A stretch of DNA of 64,000 nucleotides from NCBI GenBank assembly GCA_030533325.1, contig JAUNJJ010000007.1, positions 1-64,000 on the forward strand. Direction: 5' to 3'. The notes below the pieces were generated by a model, which saw nothing but the letters and a program-made list of their open reading frames with translations, was not told the origin of the DNA and searched no databases. The DNA is from Oscillospiraceae bacterium (lineage in GTDB: Bacteria > Bacillota > Clostridia > Oscillospirales > Ruminococcaceae). Positions 50,462 to 59,173 of the stretch are shown piece after piece; within the stretch, counting starts at the first letter, position 1; each line of letters begins with the position of its first letter. The translations under genes were made by a program, and so were the position numbers.

Positions 50462-51934
50462 TTATTCTCTCCTGCTTAATATCTCATTGTTGTTCAATAT
50501 TTCCTTCTTGGCATAAATACTGTCAAAAACATTAATTACGCCGTCTCCGTTAACATCTCCCGTTTCATCTGGGAAATCAGCTGAACTGTTTAAAATGCGG
50601 CTTTTCAAACTGAAATTATCTTCTGTATCAATAATGCCGTTTTTATTTATATCGCCCTTACGGGCATTTACAAGAACAGAAAGGTCACAGCTTACCCCCA
50701 TATACTCTACAGTAATTACACTGATTCCGGGAATGGTTGTATTTCCGCTGCATCCATAGTCCTCAACAGTTTCTTCTCTTCCGTTACTGTAGTGAGCAAC
50801 GACAGACATTCCTGAATTGTCAAACAGTTCTCCTGCTGTGTAGACTGTCTTATCAGGCAGATTTTCTATTCGTATTCCCTGAAGAATTTCTTCAGTTTCA
50901 TACTTTGAAGCAAAGTTGAGAACACACCAGCCGACTTTTCCGTTATACTCAGTCCTTCCCCAGATAAAGTCACCGCTTTCCTTCTGTTCATAGACAATTA
51001 TAACTGTACCAAAGGGAATGACATCAAGCACCTGATTCTCCGTTCCGTAGTTATATCTGAGATTGACTCCGTTATCAGACACGATACGCCATTTTTCATA
51101 CTTTTCATCGTCTTCAATAACTTCTGTCTCAACTGTTCCGCTAACATGTTCAGCATAGTCAAGAACACACCAGCCTTCGATATTTTTATATGAAGTTTTT
51201 CCCCATAAAAAACCGTTGCATTCTTTTTTCTCATCTACTGTTATCAAAGTGCCATACGGTATAACTGCCGTTATTTCAGAAGAGGTATCTGAGTCTTTCC
51301 TGAGTCTTACACCGGTAGATGATTTTATTCGCCATCTCTCCCCGTTTTCCTGTGATGAATAGTCAGCATCGGAAAGAAACAGTTCAGCCTCCCTTTCCCT
51401 TCTTCTCAGGAGTCCCGGAAGCACCTCTCCGCCGGCCTTGCACCAGAGTTTAAAAGCATCCGTAATCTGCTGCGGAGTGTAATTGTAAATACCGTTGATA
51501 AGATAGGTTCTTATCGTCACCTCTGAGGTATTTGTCCAGACATTACCCATATTGTATGTAAAACTAACGAGAGCATCGTACTGATTCTGAGTTACACTTA
51601 TATTGTATTTGTCAAGAAAATTCTGGACATATTTTTCATAGACGACCACAACTTCCCTCAGAAGCATGTCCGCTTCCTGTTCTGTTATCCCGTTCGGATA
51701 AGCATCCTTATCTACCCCTGTACCATAACCAATTGTCCACTGCTTATAATCCCACTGCGCATACTGAAGAAATCCTTCGAATTCTTTGATAAGCGCTATG
51801 CCGTTTTCACTTATACGGCTTGAAACAGCCGAACATATAACTGATTTATCATTTGTACATTCAGCACCGGAGTAAAAAAGATGCGTGCCTGCAAACACCA
51901 CTGCACAAAGCAAAGCAATACATCTTTTAAACAT
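50462..51934 (-). CDS. Dockerin-tagged GH24 muramidase with SH3b domains
   Basis: 490 residues from the ATG at 51934 (AGGAG 10 nt upstream). Signal peptide ~1-28. GH24 (phage-lysozyme) domain ~40-190: IKEFEGF with catalytic Glu, WDYKQWTIGYGTG, and a C-terminal GLLRRREREAELF. Two SH3b domains follow (~205-270 and ~285-350; each has WRI..., LRxxx and W(G)xTxYxxxxGWCVL). An Ig-like domain (~355-425) and a dockerin (~430-485; GDINKNGIIDTEDN, GDVNGDGVINVFDS) end the protein. It would cut peptidoglycan while held on a cohesin. Lies 4 nt after nth and directly before GH25. Confidence 0.88.
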   Translation of the reverse strand: MFKRCIALLCAVVFAGTHLFYSGAECTNDKSVICSAVSSRISENGIALIKEFEGFLQYAQWDYKQWTIGYGTGVDKDAYPNGITEQEADMLLREVVVVYEKYVQNFLDKYNISVTQNQYDALVSFTYNMGNVWTNTSEVTIRTYLINGIYNYTPQQITDAFKLWCKAGGEVLPGLLRRREREAELFLSDADYSSQENGERWRIKSSTGVRLRKDSDTSSEITAVIPYGTLITVDEKKECNGFLWGKTSYKNIEGWCVLDYAEHVSGTVETEVIEDDEKYEKWRIVSDNGVNLRYNYGTENQVLDVIPFGTVIIVYEQKESGDFIWGRTEYNGKVGWCVLNFASKYETEEILQGIRIENLPDKTVYTAGELFDNSGMSVVAHYSNGREETVEDYGCSGNTTIPGISVITVEYMGVSCDLSVLVNARKGDINKNGIIDTEDNFSLKSRILNSSADFPDETGDVNGDGVINVFDSIYAKKEILNNNEILSRRE

Positions 51935-51938
51935 TTTA

Positions 51939-52583
51939 TTATTTCTCCTCACATTCTTTTTGATAGTATGTGCATATATCATTTAAACAGCATTCCTCAC
52001 ATAAAGGCTTTCTCGCTTTGCAGATTTCACGCCCGAAAAATACAAGCCGGTGACACAAATCAGAGCCCTCTTCAGGAGGAATAATTTTCACAAGATCCTT
52101 TTCAACCTTATACGGTTCCGTATTTTCTGTAAGTCCAAGTCTGCCGGTAATTCTTATACAGTGAGTATCAGTAACAACCGCCGGTTTTCCGTATACATCT
52201 CCCAGAATAAGATTGGCTGTTTTTCTTCCAACTCCCGGAAGTGAAGTTAGTTTTTCCATAGTATCCGGAACCTGTCCGTCAAATTCCGAGATAATCATGG
52301 CAGCCATATTTTTTATACTCTTTGCCTTTTCGCGGTAAAAACCGCATGGTCTGACCATCTCCTCAAGCTCGCTGATATCTGCATCTGCAAAACTCTGAAG
52401 AGTCGGATATTTTACAAAAAGATCTTTTGTGACTATATTAACCCGGGCATCTGTACACTGAGCTGACAGTCTGGTTGCTATCAGAAGCTCGTACGGCTCG
52501 TTATATTCAAGCGAACACTCAGCACATGGATACTTCTTTTTCAGTTCTTCGCATATTTTCACTGCTTTTTCTTTTATTTTCAT
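51939..52583 (-). CDS. nth: Endonuclease III
   Basis: 214 residues from the ATG at 52583 (AAGGG 6 nt upstream). DNA glycosylase/AP lyase removing oxidised pyrimidines. The helix-hairpin-helix is LPGVGRKTANLI with catalytic Lys, catalytic Asp in VTDTHCIRITGRLGL, and the [4Fe-4S] cluster C-x6-C-x2-C-x5-C at the C-terminus (CKARKPLCEECCLNDIC). Its start lies 65 nt inside the upstream Nudix-like gene. Confidence 0.95.
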   Translation of the reverse strand: MKIKEKAVKICEELKKKYPCAECSLEYNEPYELLIATRLSAQCTDARVNIVTKDLFVKYPTLQSFADADISELEEMVRPCGFYREKAKSIKNMAAMIISEFDGQVPDTMEKLTSLPGVGRKTANLILGDVYGKPAVVTDTHCIRITGRLGLTENTEPYKVEKDLVKIIPPEEGSDLCHRLVFFGREICKARKPLCEECCLNDICTYYQKECEEK

Positions 52584-53319
52584 AATAATCCCTTGCCTCC
52601 ATAAGCAGAATTCTTTCCTGCGGATTATCAAGTTGTTTCATAGCTTCTGCAAATTCAAGATTTACTGTTCTGAAACTGCACTCTTCAGGAATTTTTATAA
52701 CCTTTTCACTGTACTGAGCAAGAAACATAACAATCTTTTTCTTCCTGTTTTCTGAACTGCCCTGAATATATTCAGTACGAAAATCATCAGTTATATTTAC
52801 ATTTATACCTGTAGAATGAGTTATCTCACGAACAGCCGCTTCCTTTTCGGTTTCCCCGAATTCAAGAGCACCTTTGATAAATCCGGTTTTTCCTGTTGCT
52901 CTGTCCTTTGCAAGAAGAAATCTTATCCTGTCTCCGTAATCCTTATACAGGATAATGCCGCAGTCTATTGTCATATAGAATTCAAAATCAGACTGATGCT
53001 GTCTTTCATAAAAACCAATGCACTCCCGAATCTGCGGTTCATAAAAAAACTTTCCCTCCGGAGCTGCAACAAGCAGAAGCTGACCGGTATCCTTCCTTCT
53101 GATTGTACTTATTATCGTACCCCTGAAAGTATCTGAAGTATTTTCCGCTCCTAAAATATAGATAATATGTTTCTTTACAGCCATGTTTTTTTCTGCTGCA
53201 AAGCACCCGGTTCTGACACTGTATGTAATATTTTTGTGTCGGATATTGCGGCATCCGGACTGTCTGTCTATAGTAATATCAGCTGTTCTCCCCAGTAATG
53301 AATTTCTGTTTCTGATCAC
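52519..53319 (-). CDS. Fusion of a degenerate pyrophosphatase-like domain and a degenerate Nudix domain
   Basis: 266 residues. Start is GTG at 53319 with GGAAGGA 8 nt upstream. Residues ~8-115 resemble the short inorganic-pyrophosphatase-like domain of clostridia (LLGRTADITIDRQSG, YILG, FRGTIISTIRRKD), but its metal-binding Asp before YILG is missing. Residues ~118-250 are a Nudix fold: G150-ALEFGE-TEKEAAVRE-ITHSTGI, where the two metal-binding Glu of RExxEExGU are His168 and Ser169. Both halves thus look catalytically dead. It could be a nucleotide or ligand sensor. Overlaps nth by 65 nt. Confidence 0.65.
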   Translation of the reverse strand: MIRNRNSLLGRTADITIDRQSGCRNIRHKNITYSVRTGCFAAEKNMAVKKHIIYILGAENTSDTFRGTIISTIRRKDTGQLLLVAAPEGKFFYEPQIRECIGFYERQHQSDFEFYMTIDCGIILYKDYGDRIRFLLAKDRATGKTGFIKGALEFGETEKEAAVREITHSTGINVNITDDFRTEYIQGSSENRKKKIVMFLAQYSEKVIKIPEECSFRTVNLEFAEAMKQLDNPQERILLMEARDYYENKRKSSENMRRTEKEVSMC

Positions 53320-53393
53320 ATTATTTATCCTTCCTGAATTATTCTATACACTGTATATTTTATCATAAAATTCATAATATAGCAAGCAGTTAT

Positions 53394-54689
53394 TCAGTGA
53401 AGTTTTCTGTAAATTTCTTCTGCCTCACTGTCAGTCAGACTGCATATGTAGTCAAGCGCCATAAGAATACGCAGATAAATTTTTTCGCCTTCGCATTTTC
53501 CCGTACTGGTTCTGTGATAAACACTTTTACATTTTTCAGGTATCATGGACAGTATTTTTGTTTCCAGAAAAGAAAGCCTGTCAAATGTATCATATCTGAC
53601 TGCCGTACTTACAATCTGTTCTGTAAGTACAGTAATTATTTTCTGAGTTCTGAATGAAGCTTCGATATACTCTGAAGAACCGATAAGTACATCGCATAGT
53701 TTTCTGAAAAGAGGTTTTAGTATACGACACCATGAATCTGAAATAAGATTACTTTTATATACTCCTGAACAAATCTCATCATAATTACGTGCAAAACTTT
53801 CAGATGCAGAAATGCTCATCTCATGTCTTAATAAAACAGTCCATCTGTGTATAAGTTCTGACTCCCGGTCAGCCGAAACTGAATATTTTAACTCACCGTT
53901 ACATCTTTCAAGTGAATTAACAAGTATACAGTATTTTTGATATTCTTCCTCTGTTATATCTTCAGAAAAATCCTCATTTCTTCTGAGATAATGCATTATC
54001 TGATGAGAAATCGCACAGCTGTTCGTTACTACATCATCAATTATTGATGTTGCTGCAACAATATAAGCGGCTGCTTCAAGAATATATGACAGTGCAGTTT
54101 TTTTATCACAGGATAAATTCATTTCATTTAATTCCGAATACATTACAGACTTGTCAGACATATAACTCTCTGAGTCAACGAGTCCGGTAATAAATTCTTC
54201 CACCTGTCCGAGATTTAAGTCCGTATATCTCAGAAGATATCTTACTGACATTTTTATCCCGCTGAAGTTAATTAAATCTTCTTTCATCCGCTCACTCAGA
54301 AGTTCACTTATATATTTGTTTTCCACCTTTATTTTGTCTATATTTTCATTAAACCAGTTCCTTATTGAATTGTTGGCGGAATATCCGAAAGGGGGCTGAC
54401 CGAATGAACGAACGATTCCTGCATATGCGAGCATTTCACTTAGCATGTATTTTTCAATTGCCATATTACTTAGTTTTTCCGAGCTGAACGCAATTGATGC
54501 AATCATCTCTGAAATTACTGAGATCTCCAGCCCGTGACTGTAGAGTGTTTTACGGTTACCGTCTTTTCCGGCCGGAAGAATAAGTGATTTCTGCTGCATT
54601 TTTCTGATCATATCTCCTGACAGAAATTCACTGAAAAACTTATAATTTTTTGAATAGACACACTCACTATCCGATGACATACTTTCCAT
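53394..54689 (-). CDS. dGTPase-like HD-superfamily protein with destroyed active site
   Basis: 431 residues. The layout follows bacterial dGTPases. KTLYSHGLEIS corresponds to the RxTHSLEVs motif (His52 kept). LAYAGIVRSFGQPPFGYSAN corresponds to LxHDxGxPPFGHxGE, with the HD pair replaced by Arg94-Ser95, the next His by Tyr103 and the Glu lost. The later DD motif reads SIIDDVV. Since these residues bind the metal, triphosphohydrolase activity is unlikely; a dNTP-binding regulatory role is possible. No operon partner except the divergence from the Nudix-like gene 74 nt away. Confidence 0.6.
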   Translation of the reverse strand: MESMSSDSECVYSKNYKFFSEFLSGDMIRKMQQKSLILPAGKDGNRKTLYSHGLEISVISEMIASIAFSSEKLSNMAIEKYMLSEMLAYAGIVRSFGQPPFGYSANNSIRNWFNENIDKIKVENKYISELLSERMKEDLINFSGIKMSVRYLLRYTDLNLGQVEEFITGLVDSESYMSDKSVMYSELNEMNLSCDKKTALSYILEAAAYIVAATSIIDDVVTNSCAISHQIMHYLRRNEDFSEDITEEEYQKYCILVNSLERCNGELKYSVSADRESELIHRWTVLLRHEMSISASESFARNYDEICSGVYKSNLISDSWCRILKPLFRKLCDVLIGSSEYIEASFRTQKIITVLTEQIVSTAVRYDTFDRLSFLETKILSMIPEKCKSVYHRTSTGKCEGEKIYLRILMALDYICSLTDSEAEEIYRKLH

Positions 54690-54763
54690 ATTTACAATAT
54701 AATCTCCTGTTCTTCAATACTTTCAGAAAAATTATATATTTTTATAAACAATATGTCAATATA

Positions 54764-54801
54764 AAATAAAAATCCTGCCCTGTTTCTTAACAGGACAGGA
54801 T
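54764..54801 (-). terminator. Terminator after fliS
   Basis: 13-bp stem ATCCTGTCCTGTT / AACAGGGCAGGAT on the minus strand (one G-U), 4-nt loop, then TTTTTATTTTAT. Confidence 0.88.
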
Positions 54802-54806
54802 ATAGT

Positions 54807-55187
54807 TTATTTCATGTGAATTTTTCTCTCAGCCTGCTGGAAAGCATCTTTAAGTTCTGTAATTAAAGGAATCAGAGGCTTAAGTACTTCTGAACGCTTT
54901 CTGATATTTGCCTGAACAAGTGTTCTGATAAAATAATCATAAAGCATATGAAGGTTTGTGGAGATTTCGTACTTGAAATCAAGGATACCATCGAGATAAT
55001 GAATTATTCTCTGAACTTTTTTTATTGCCCTCTCAGCCTCTTCTGTATCTTTCTTGTCTTCAATACAGTAAACTGCAAGATTGAGCATCTTAAGACATTC
55101 CTCGTAAAGAACTATTATCTGTTCCCCCGGTGTCATTGTCATTATTGATTGTTCCTTATACTGGTTGTATGGATTTGAAGCAGCCAT
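54807..55187 (-). CDS. fliS: Flagellin export chaperone FliS
   Basis: 126 residues, all-helical. NPYNQYKEQSIMTMTPGEQIIVLYEECLKML at the N-terminus (cited as two parts: NPYNQYKEQSIMT and PGEQIIVLYEECLKM) is the FliS signature; a second part is YDYFIRTLVQANIRK. It binds flagellin C-termini and prevents early polymerisation. Last gene of the cluster, 45 nt after fliD. Confidence 0.93.
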   Translation of the reverse strand: MAASNPYNQYKEQSIMTMTPGEQIIVLYEECLKMLNLAVYCIEDKKDTEEAERAIKKVQRIIHYLDGILDFKYEISTNLHMLYDYFIRTLVQANIRKRSEVLKPLIPLITELKDAFQQAERKIHMK

Positions 55188-55232
55188 GTATGACTTCTCC
55201 TTTCGGTTAGTAAATATTTTTCGAATCCGTTA

Positions 55233-57602
55233 TCAGCCCATCATCATCTGTGAAAAGTAATTTGCTGTTGAATTCATACTTCCAAGTGCTGATTCCATGG
55301 AATTGAACTGTTTCCACAGTCTTTCCTTTCTTGAATCGTACTGTGCCTTGAGTCTGGTGATAACATCCTTAATTGAGTCAATTCTTTTGTTAATTGTGTT
55401 GTTTTTCTCTGTTGCCTTTCCTTTTATACCAGCAAGAGAAACAAGTGAACCAGGTGAACCTGATGATGTATTGGCAGCCTTTTTGCATGCTTCATTAAGT
55501 CTTGAACAGATACCCGTACTTCCGGTAAAGATATCGGAAACACCCTTCATGTCATTCTGAATGGCATCCTTAAGTTTATCCTTATCAATAGTCAGCTTTC
55601 CGTAATCCTTCCAGTCCTTGCTTGATTCTATGCCTATATCGGAAAGCATCTTCTTGTCTCCAACCTTGGTATAGAGAACAGCTCTCATCTCTGAAAGGAA
55701 TTTTGAAATGTCATTGTCTCCGCTAAGAAGACCAGTTTTTGATTTTTCCTCCCACTTCTTGATTTCGCTTTCAGACATCTCATCTTCCTGGGCATCAGTA
55801 AGAGGAGCGTAATTTTTATATTCAGCCTTTTCGTGAACCCTCTTGTTAAGGTCTTCAATAAGCTTATTGTAATCCTCAACAAAGGAAACAATAGTATCAA
55901 GTGCCTTGTCATTATCACGTGATGTTTCAATGTTAACTGTTTCGCCCAACTTAGTAGTTTTCTTAAGTGTAAGGTTGATACCGTTATATGTGATCTCGTT
56001 GCCGGAATATGTTACTTCCTCGCCGTCAATAATAGCTTTTGCGTCAGTTCCGGACTTGTCGATAGTTGCTGTTCCGAACATCTTCGTTATCAGACCACCG
56101 TCACCGTCATTCACCTTTATTATCGATTCTGAACCCATTTCCTGACCTGTAATGCTGAACTTGTCATTAAGTGAGTTATATGTCATCGTTACACCGGCAC
56201 GGCTTTCGTTGATTTCTGTCATCATATCAGAAAGCTTTGTAGTGCCCTTGAATGAAAAGCTTGTACCGTTAATTTCAAACCTGATATCGTCATCATCCCT
56301 GTATCCGTAAATCTCAGAAAGCGTCTGTGACGTACTGATCTGATTTGCAGCTCCTTTTTCGTCCATTCCGATAAACTCAAGAGCAGTCTTGTCACCTGAA
56401 ACAGAAATACTTTTTCCGGTACCCGCTGTTATCTGTCCTGTAGCTGCGTCAAAATGAATACCTGAACCAAAAGCCTGGAACAGTTTTTCACTGAAACTTT
56501 CATTGGTATCTGTTGAAGTAAGTGTGATATCCTTTGAAACACCGTTAAACGATACACTAAGCTTCCCCTTTGTTTCAATCTTAGGTGCATCAGCTGAAGC
56601 TTCAGATGTTCTTACAGCTTCCTGCTTGCTGCTGAAACCAAGTGCTTTAAAGTCATCTTCAGCACCCTCTGCTGCCTCAATCGTCAGCTTTGAATCTTTA
56701 GATGTGAACTTAAGTTTGTCATCACCGTCTTTGGTTACTGTGATGTTCTTTCCGCTAAGTGCAGTTCCGAGAGCTGATGCAATATCATCCATGCTCAAAT
56801 CTTTTTTCAGATTAACAGTAACTTCTTCGCCGTTTATCTTCAGTTTATAATCTTTTCCGTTTTCATCAAATTTTGAGGCATCAATCTTTGATGAAGTAAC
56901 AAATGCATCCTTTGGGCTCGCTCCTAATGAAGTTCCGTCTACTGAAATATCAGTATAATCACCTGAACCGGAATACTTTATCTTTCCGTCCGAACCAACT
57001 GAAGCGCTTATCTCAACATTTGTATTATTAACTTTGTTATACGAAGCAATGCTCTTGTTAATTCTGTCTGCAATATCACTCGCTGATGCAGCACCGCTTA
57101 TATCAACTTCGATATCCTTACCTCCGGCAGAAATCTTCATTATTGCTGAAGTATTCTTAGCCAGATTTCCGCCTATCTTAACTTCCTTACCGGAGCTTGC
57201 CGGCACAGTTCCCGTAAACTTAGCCTCTGTGGCAAGCTGTTTAACTTCAATATCAAAACTTCCCTCAACAGCATCTGAAGTCGATACAGCCTTGACTGCT
57301 GATGAACTGCTCTCTGTGTTTGAACTTTTGAAAGTCGAAGAAAGAACAAGAGACTTCTCACCTGTAACAGAAAAATACTTGTCCTTGAATTCATTAATCT
57401 TATCAATTACTTCTCTGTATTCTTCCTGCTGCATCTCAAGGACTTTCTGTTTCTGTTCCTGCTTGTCTATCTTCACCTGAATATCATTCAGCATGCTTTT
57501 TACTAACCCCTCGGTATCAAGACCTGAATTCATACCTGAAATACCTTTGTTGCTGTACGAAGCAGATGTGTATGTATTATCCGAACCTGAATTAACCTGC
57601 AT
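55233..57602 (-). CDS. fliD: Flagellar filament capping protein FliD, enlarged
   Basis: 789 residues, longer than the usual 450-680. N-terminal FliD_N part (GMNSGLDTEGLVKSMLND, KIDKQEQKQKVLEMQQEEYR) and C-terminal FliD_C part (IVSFVEDYNKLIEDLNKRV, LLSGDNDISKFLSEMRAVLY, DSRKERLWKQFNSMESALGS). Between them lie repeated ~90-residue beta-rich units containing SxxDIADRIN / SMDDIASALG / SFSEKLFQAFG segments, i.e. expanded hypervariable domains. The cap assists flagellin folding at the filament tip. A run of 17 nt before the ATG has GGGGTG as ribosome site. Confidence 0.92.
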   Translation of the reverse strand: MQVNSGSDNTYTSASYSNKGISGMNSGLDTEGLVKSMLNDIQVKIDKQEQKQKVLEMQQEEYREVIDKINEFKDKYFSVTGEKSLVLSSTFKSSNTESSSSAVKAVSTSDAVEGSFDIEVKQLATEAKFTGTVPASSGKEVKIGGNLAKNTSAIMKISAGGKDIEVDISGAASASDIADRINKSIASYNKVNNTNVEISASVGSDGKIKYSGSGDYTDISVDGTSLGASPKDAFVTSSKIDASKFDENGKDYKLKINGEEVTVNLKKDLSMDDIASALGTALSGKNITVTKDGDDKLKFTSKDSKLTIEAAEGAEDDFKALGFSSKQEAVRTSEASADAPKIETKGKLSVSFNGVSKDITLTSTDTNESFSEKLFQAFGSGIHFDAATGQITAGTGKSISVSGDKTALEFIGMDEKGAANQISTSQTLSEIYGYRDDDDIRFEINGTSFSFKGTTKLSDMMTEINESRAGVTMTYNSLNDKFSITGQEMGSESIIKVNDGDGGLITKMFGTATIDKSGTDAKAIIDGEEVTYSGNEITYNGINLTLKKTTKLGETVNIETSRDNDKALDTIVSFVEDYNKLIEDLNKRVHEKAEYKNYAPLTDAQEDEMSESEIKKWEEKSKTGLLSGDNDISKFLSEMRAVLYTKVGDKKMLSDIGIESSKDWKDYGKLTIDKDKLKDAIQNDMKGVSDIFTGSTGICSRLNEACKKAANTSSGSPGSLVSLAGIKGKATEKNNTINKRIDSIKDVITRLKAQYDSRKERLWKQFNSMESALGSMNSTANYFSQMMMG

Positions 57603-57693
57603 AAAAAATCACCCCTGTAATATCATATAAAAAAATTCATCTATTATTATAATCGTCATTTTTACTTTTTTTTAAAGAGTTTTCACGTTTTTT

Positions 57694-58182
57694 TCAGATA
57701 GTTCTGCTTCTGTATGACAAACGTCCTGACTCCTGCGAATCATTAACAGCACTGTAATACTTTGATGCCTGCGCACTCTGGCTTGTATTGTTTTTCTTAA
57801 TCTCCTCAAGTGTTTTTTCCATTGATCTTTTCAGTCTGTCCTGAACCATAGGGATAGTATTCTGTATACGGCATGCTATTGCATTAATATCCTGTCTTTT
57901 TTCAAAAACACAGACAAGATCTTCCGCAACATCCTTCCTGTCTGTTCGTGGAGAAACAGCCTTTTTCAGTTCACCGCTTTCGTCTTTTGCACATATCGCT
58001 TCTATCTCAGCAAATATTTCATCGGAAATTTCCCTGTACCTTTCTATTCTTTCGACACAAACATCAATATCATCCGGACTGCATGTATAAAGACAGTTAA
58101 TTTCATTTTCCGTTTCAAGAAATACTTCTTCCATTTCATTCAGACAAAGGCAGAGCTCCTTTGCAGCTTCTGAATAATCCAT
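57694..58182 (-). CDS. Hypothetical helical protein in the flagellar cluster (FlgN-like size)
   Basis: 162 residues, predicted mostly alpha-helical and charged, without membrane segments or signal. No family is recognised. The N-terminal half has KELCLCLNEMEEVFLETENE and a helix with VERIERYREISDEIFAEIEA; the tail is Ser/Gln-rich. Size, helix content and place (before fliD, first gene of the fliD-fliS group) are those of an export chaperone, but that is inference. AAAGGAG before the ATG. Confidence 0.6.
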   Translation of the reverse strand: MDYSEAAKELCLCLNEMEEVFLETENEINCLYTCSPDDIDVCVERIERYREISDEIFAEIEAICAKDESGELKKAVSPRTDRKDVAEDLVCVFEKRQDINAIACRIQNTIPMVQDRLKRSMEKTLEEIKKNNTSQSAQASKYYSAVNDSQESGRLSYRSRTI

Positions 58183-58281
58183 TTATTTTTTCTCCTTTTT
58201 TTAAATTTTTTTGCTGAAAGATATTTCACTTTTCGCTGTTTTATGGTATAATAATTGTAAATGTGACTTGGGGGTGTAATA

Positions 58282-58941
58282 ATGTTTCCTGTAAAATGCA
58301 AAGCAATTCTAAAATTAATGAATGACGAAGTTCTCGAGATTGGATTTGCATCATATTCAGCTCAGGATCAGTATCTTGACTTTACTGCACAGTTTGTCCC
58401 GATACTTCAGATAAATTCAGAGGTAAAGGTAATTTGCAGCGAAAATGGTGTCTCAACACATATTTTCACCGGCAACGTATACCTTTCATCATCAAAGCTG
58501 CTTCGTGTTGTATCGCTCAAATGTGCGTTTCTGCACGGTGCCGAAAAAGTGCTCGCAGCACATATCCCGTTTGAAGCTCAGGTATATGTACCAGCCTTCA
58601 AACATCAGTTCCTTGTAAATAAACTCATCTACAAATGGGAAAAATGCTGTATAAAAGCAATTTCCATGAACGGTGCCGCCATCGAATGTCCTGAGATAAT
58701 AGGTGAATACGACGATAAACTGACGATAAAAATATCCGATCCTATATTTTCAAAGCCTACTGAACTCCATCTGCATACCGGAGAAAAGGGACTTATGTTC
58801 GGAAATCATACCAAATACAAATATAAAATCGGAAAAATAAATAAACGATGTGAAGCAGAACTCAGTTCATTCATACGAAAAGCAAATATAGCACTGCTCG
58901 GCAGCGTTGAGATGGTTGACGAGCAGATGCTTTACCGCTGA
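58282..58941 (+). CDS. PilZ-like protein inside the flagellar cluster
   Basis: 219 residues, the only plus-strand gene of this region. The N-terminal half resembles a YcgR-type beta domain. The C-terminal half contains IKAISMNGAAIECPEII and ends YKYKIGKINKRCEAELSSFI, a PilZ-like pattern (iSxxGaxi ... F...FI). The RxxxR switch that binds cyclic-di-GMP is not seen; the matching place reads KWEKC. It could be a flagellar brake-like protein that does not bind c-di-GMP, or an unrelated beta-barrel. GGGGGTG 6 nt before the ATG. Stops 2 nt from the csrA stop. Confidence 0.45.
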   Translation: MFPVKCKAILKLMNDEVLEIGFASYSAQDQYLDFTAQFVPILQINSEVKVICSENGVSTHIFTGNVYLSSSKLLRVVSLKCAFLHGAEKVLAAHIPFEAQVYVPAFKHQFLVNKLIYKWEKCCIKAISMNGAAIECPEIIGEYDDKLTIKISDPIFSKPTELHLHTGEKGLMFGNHTKYKYKIGKINKRCEAELSSFIRKANIALLGSVEMVDEQMLYR

Positions 58942-58943
58942 TT

Positions 58944-59171
58944 TTATTTTTTTAGCTTATCAAGCATATTTTTGAAGGCATCAGGTGCAACAGCTTCTGA
59001 TGCTTTTTTATTGCTCTCCATAGTCTGTCTGAGCTCACTTCTTAGTACTTTAACATCCTTTGGAGCTTCTATCCCAAGTCTTACCTTATCCCCGCTGACT
59101 TCAACTATCTTAATCTCTATATCTTCATTTAGATAAACAGTTTCCCCCACTTTTCTTGATAATATAAGCAT
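58944..59171 (-). CDS. csrA: Carbon storage regulator CsrA (translational repressor)
   Basis: 75 residues. MLILSRKVGETVYLNEDIEI and VRLGIEAPKDVKVLRSEL are the full CsrA signature with the RNA-binding Arg. In Firmicutes it represses flagellin translation and is titrated by FliW, the gene 2 nt upstream. The C-terminal tail is a little longer than in B. subtilis. Confidence 0.96.
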   Translation of the reverse strand: MLILSRKVGETVYLNEDIEIKIVEVSGDKVRLGIEAPKDVKVLRSELRQTMESNKKASEAVAPDAFKNMLDKLKK

Positions 59172-59173
59172 CT

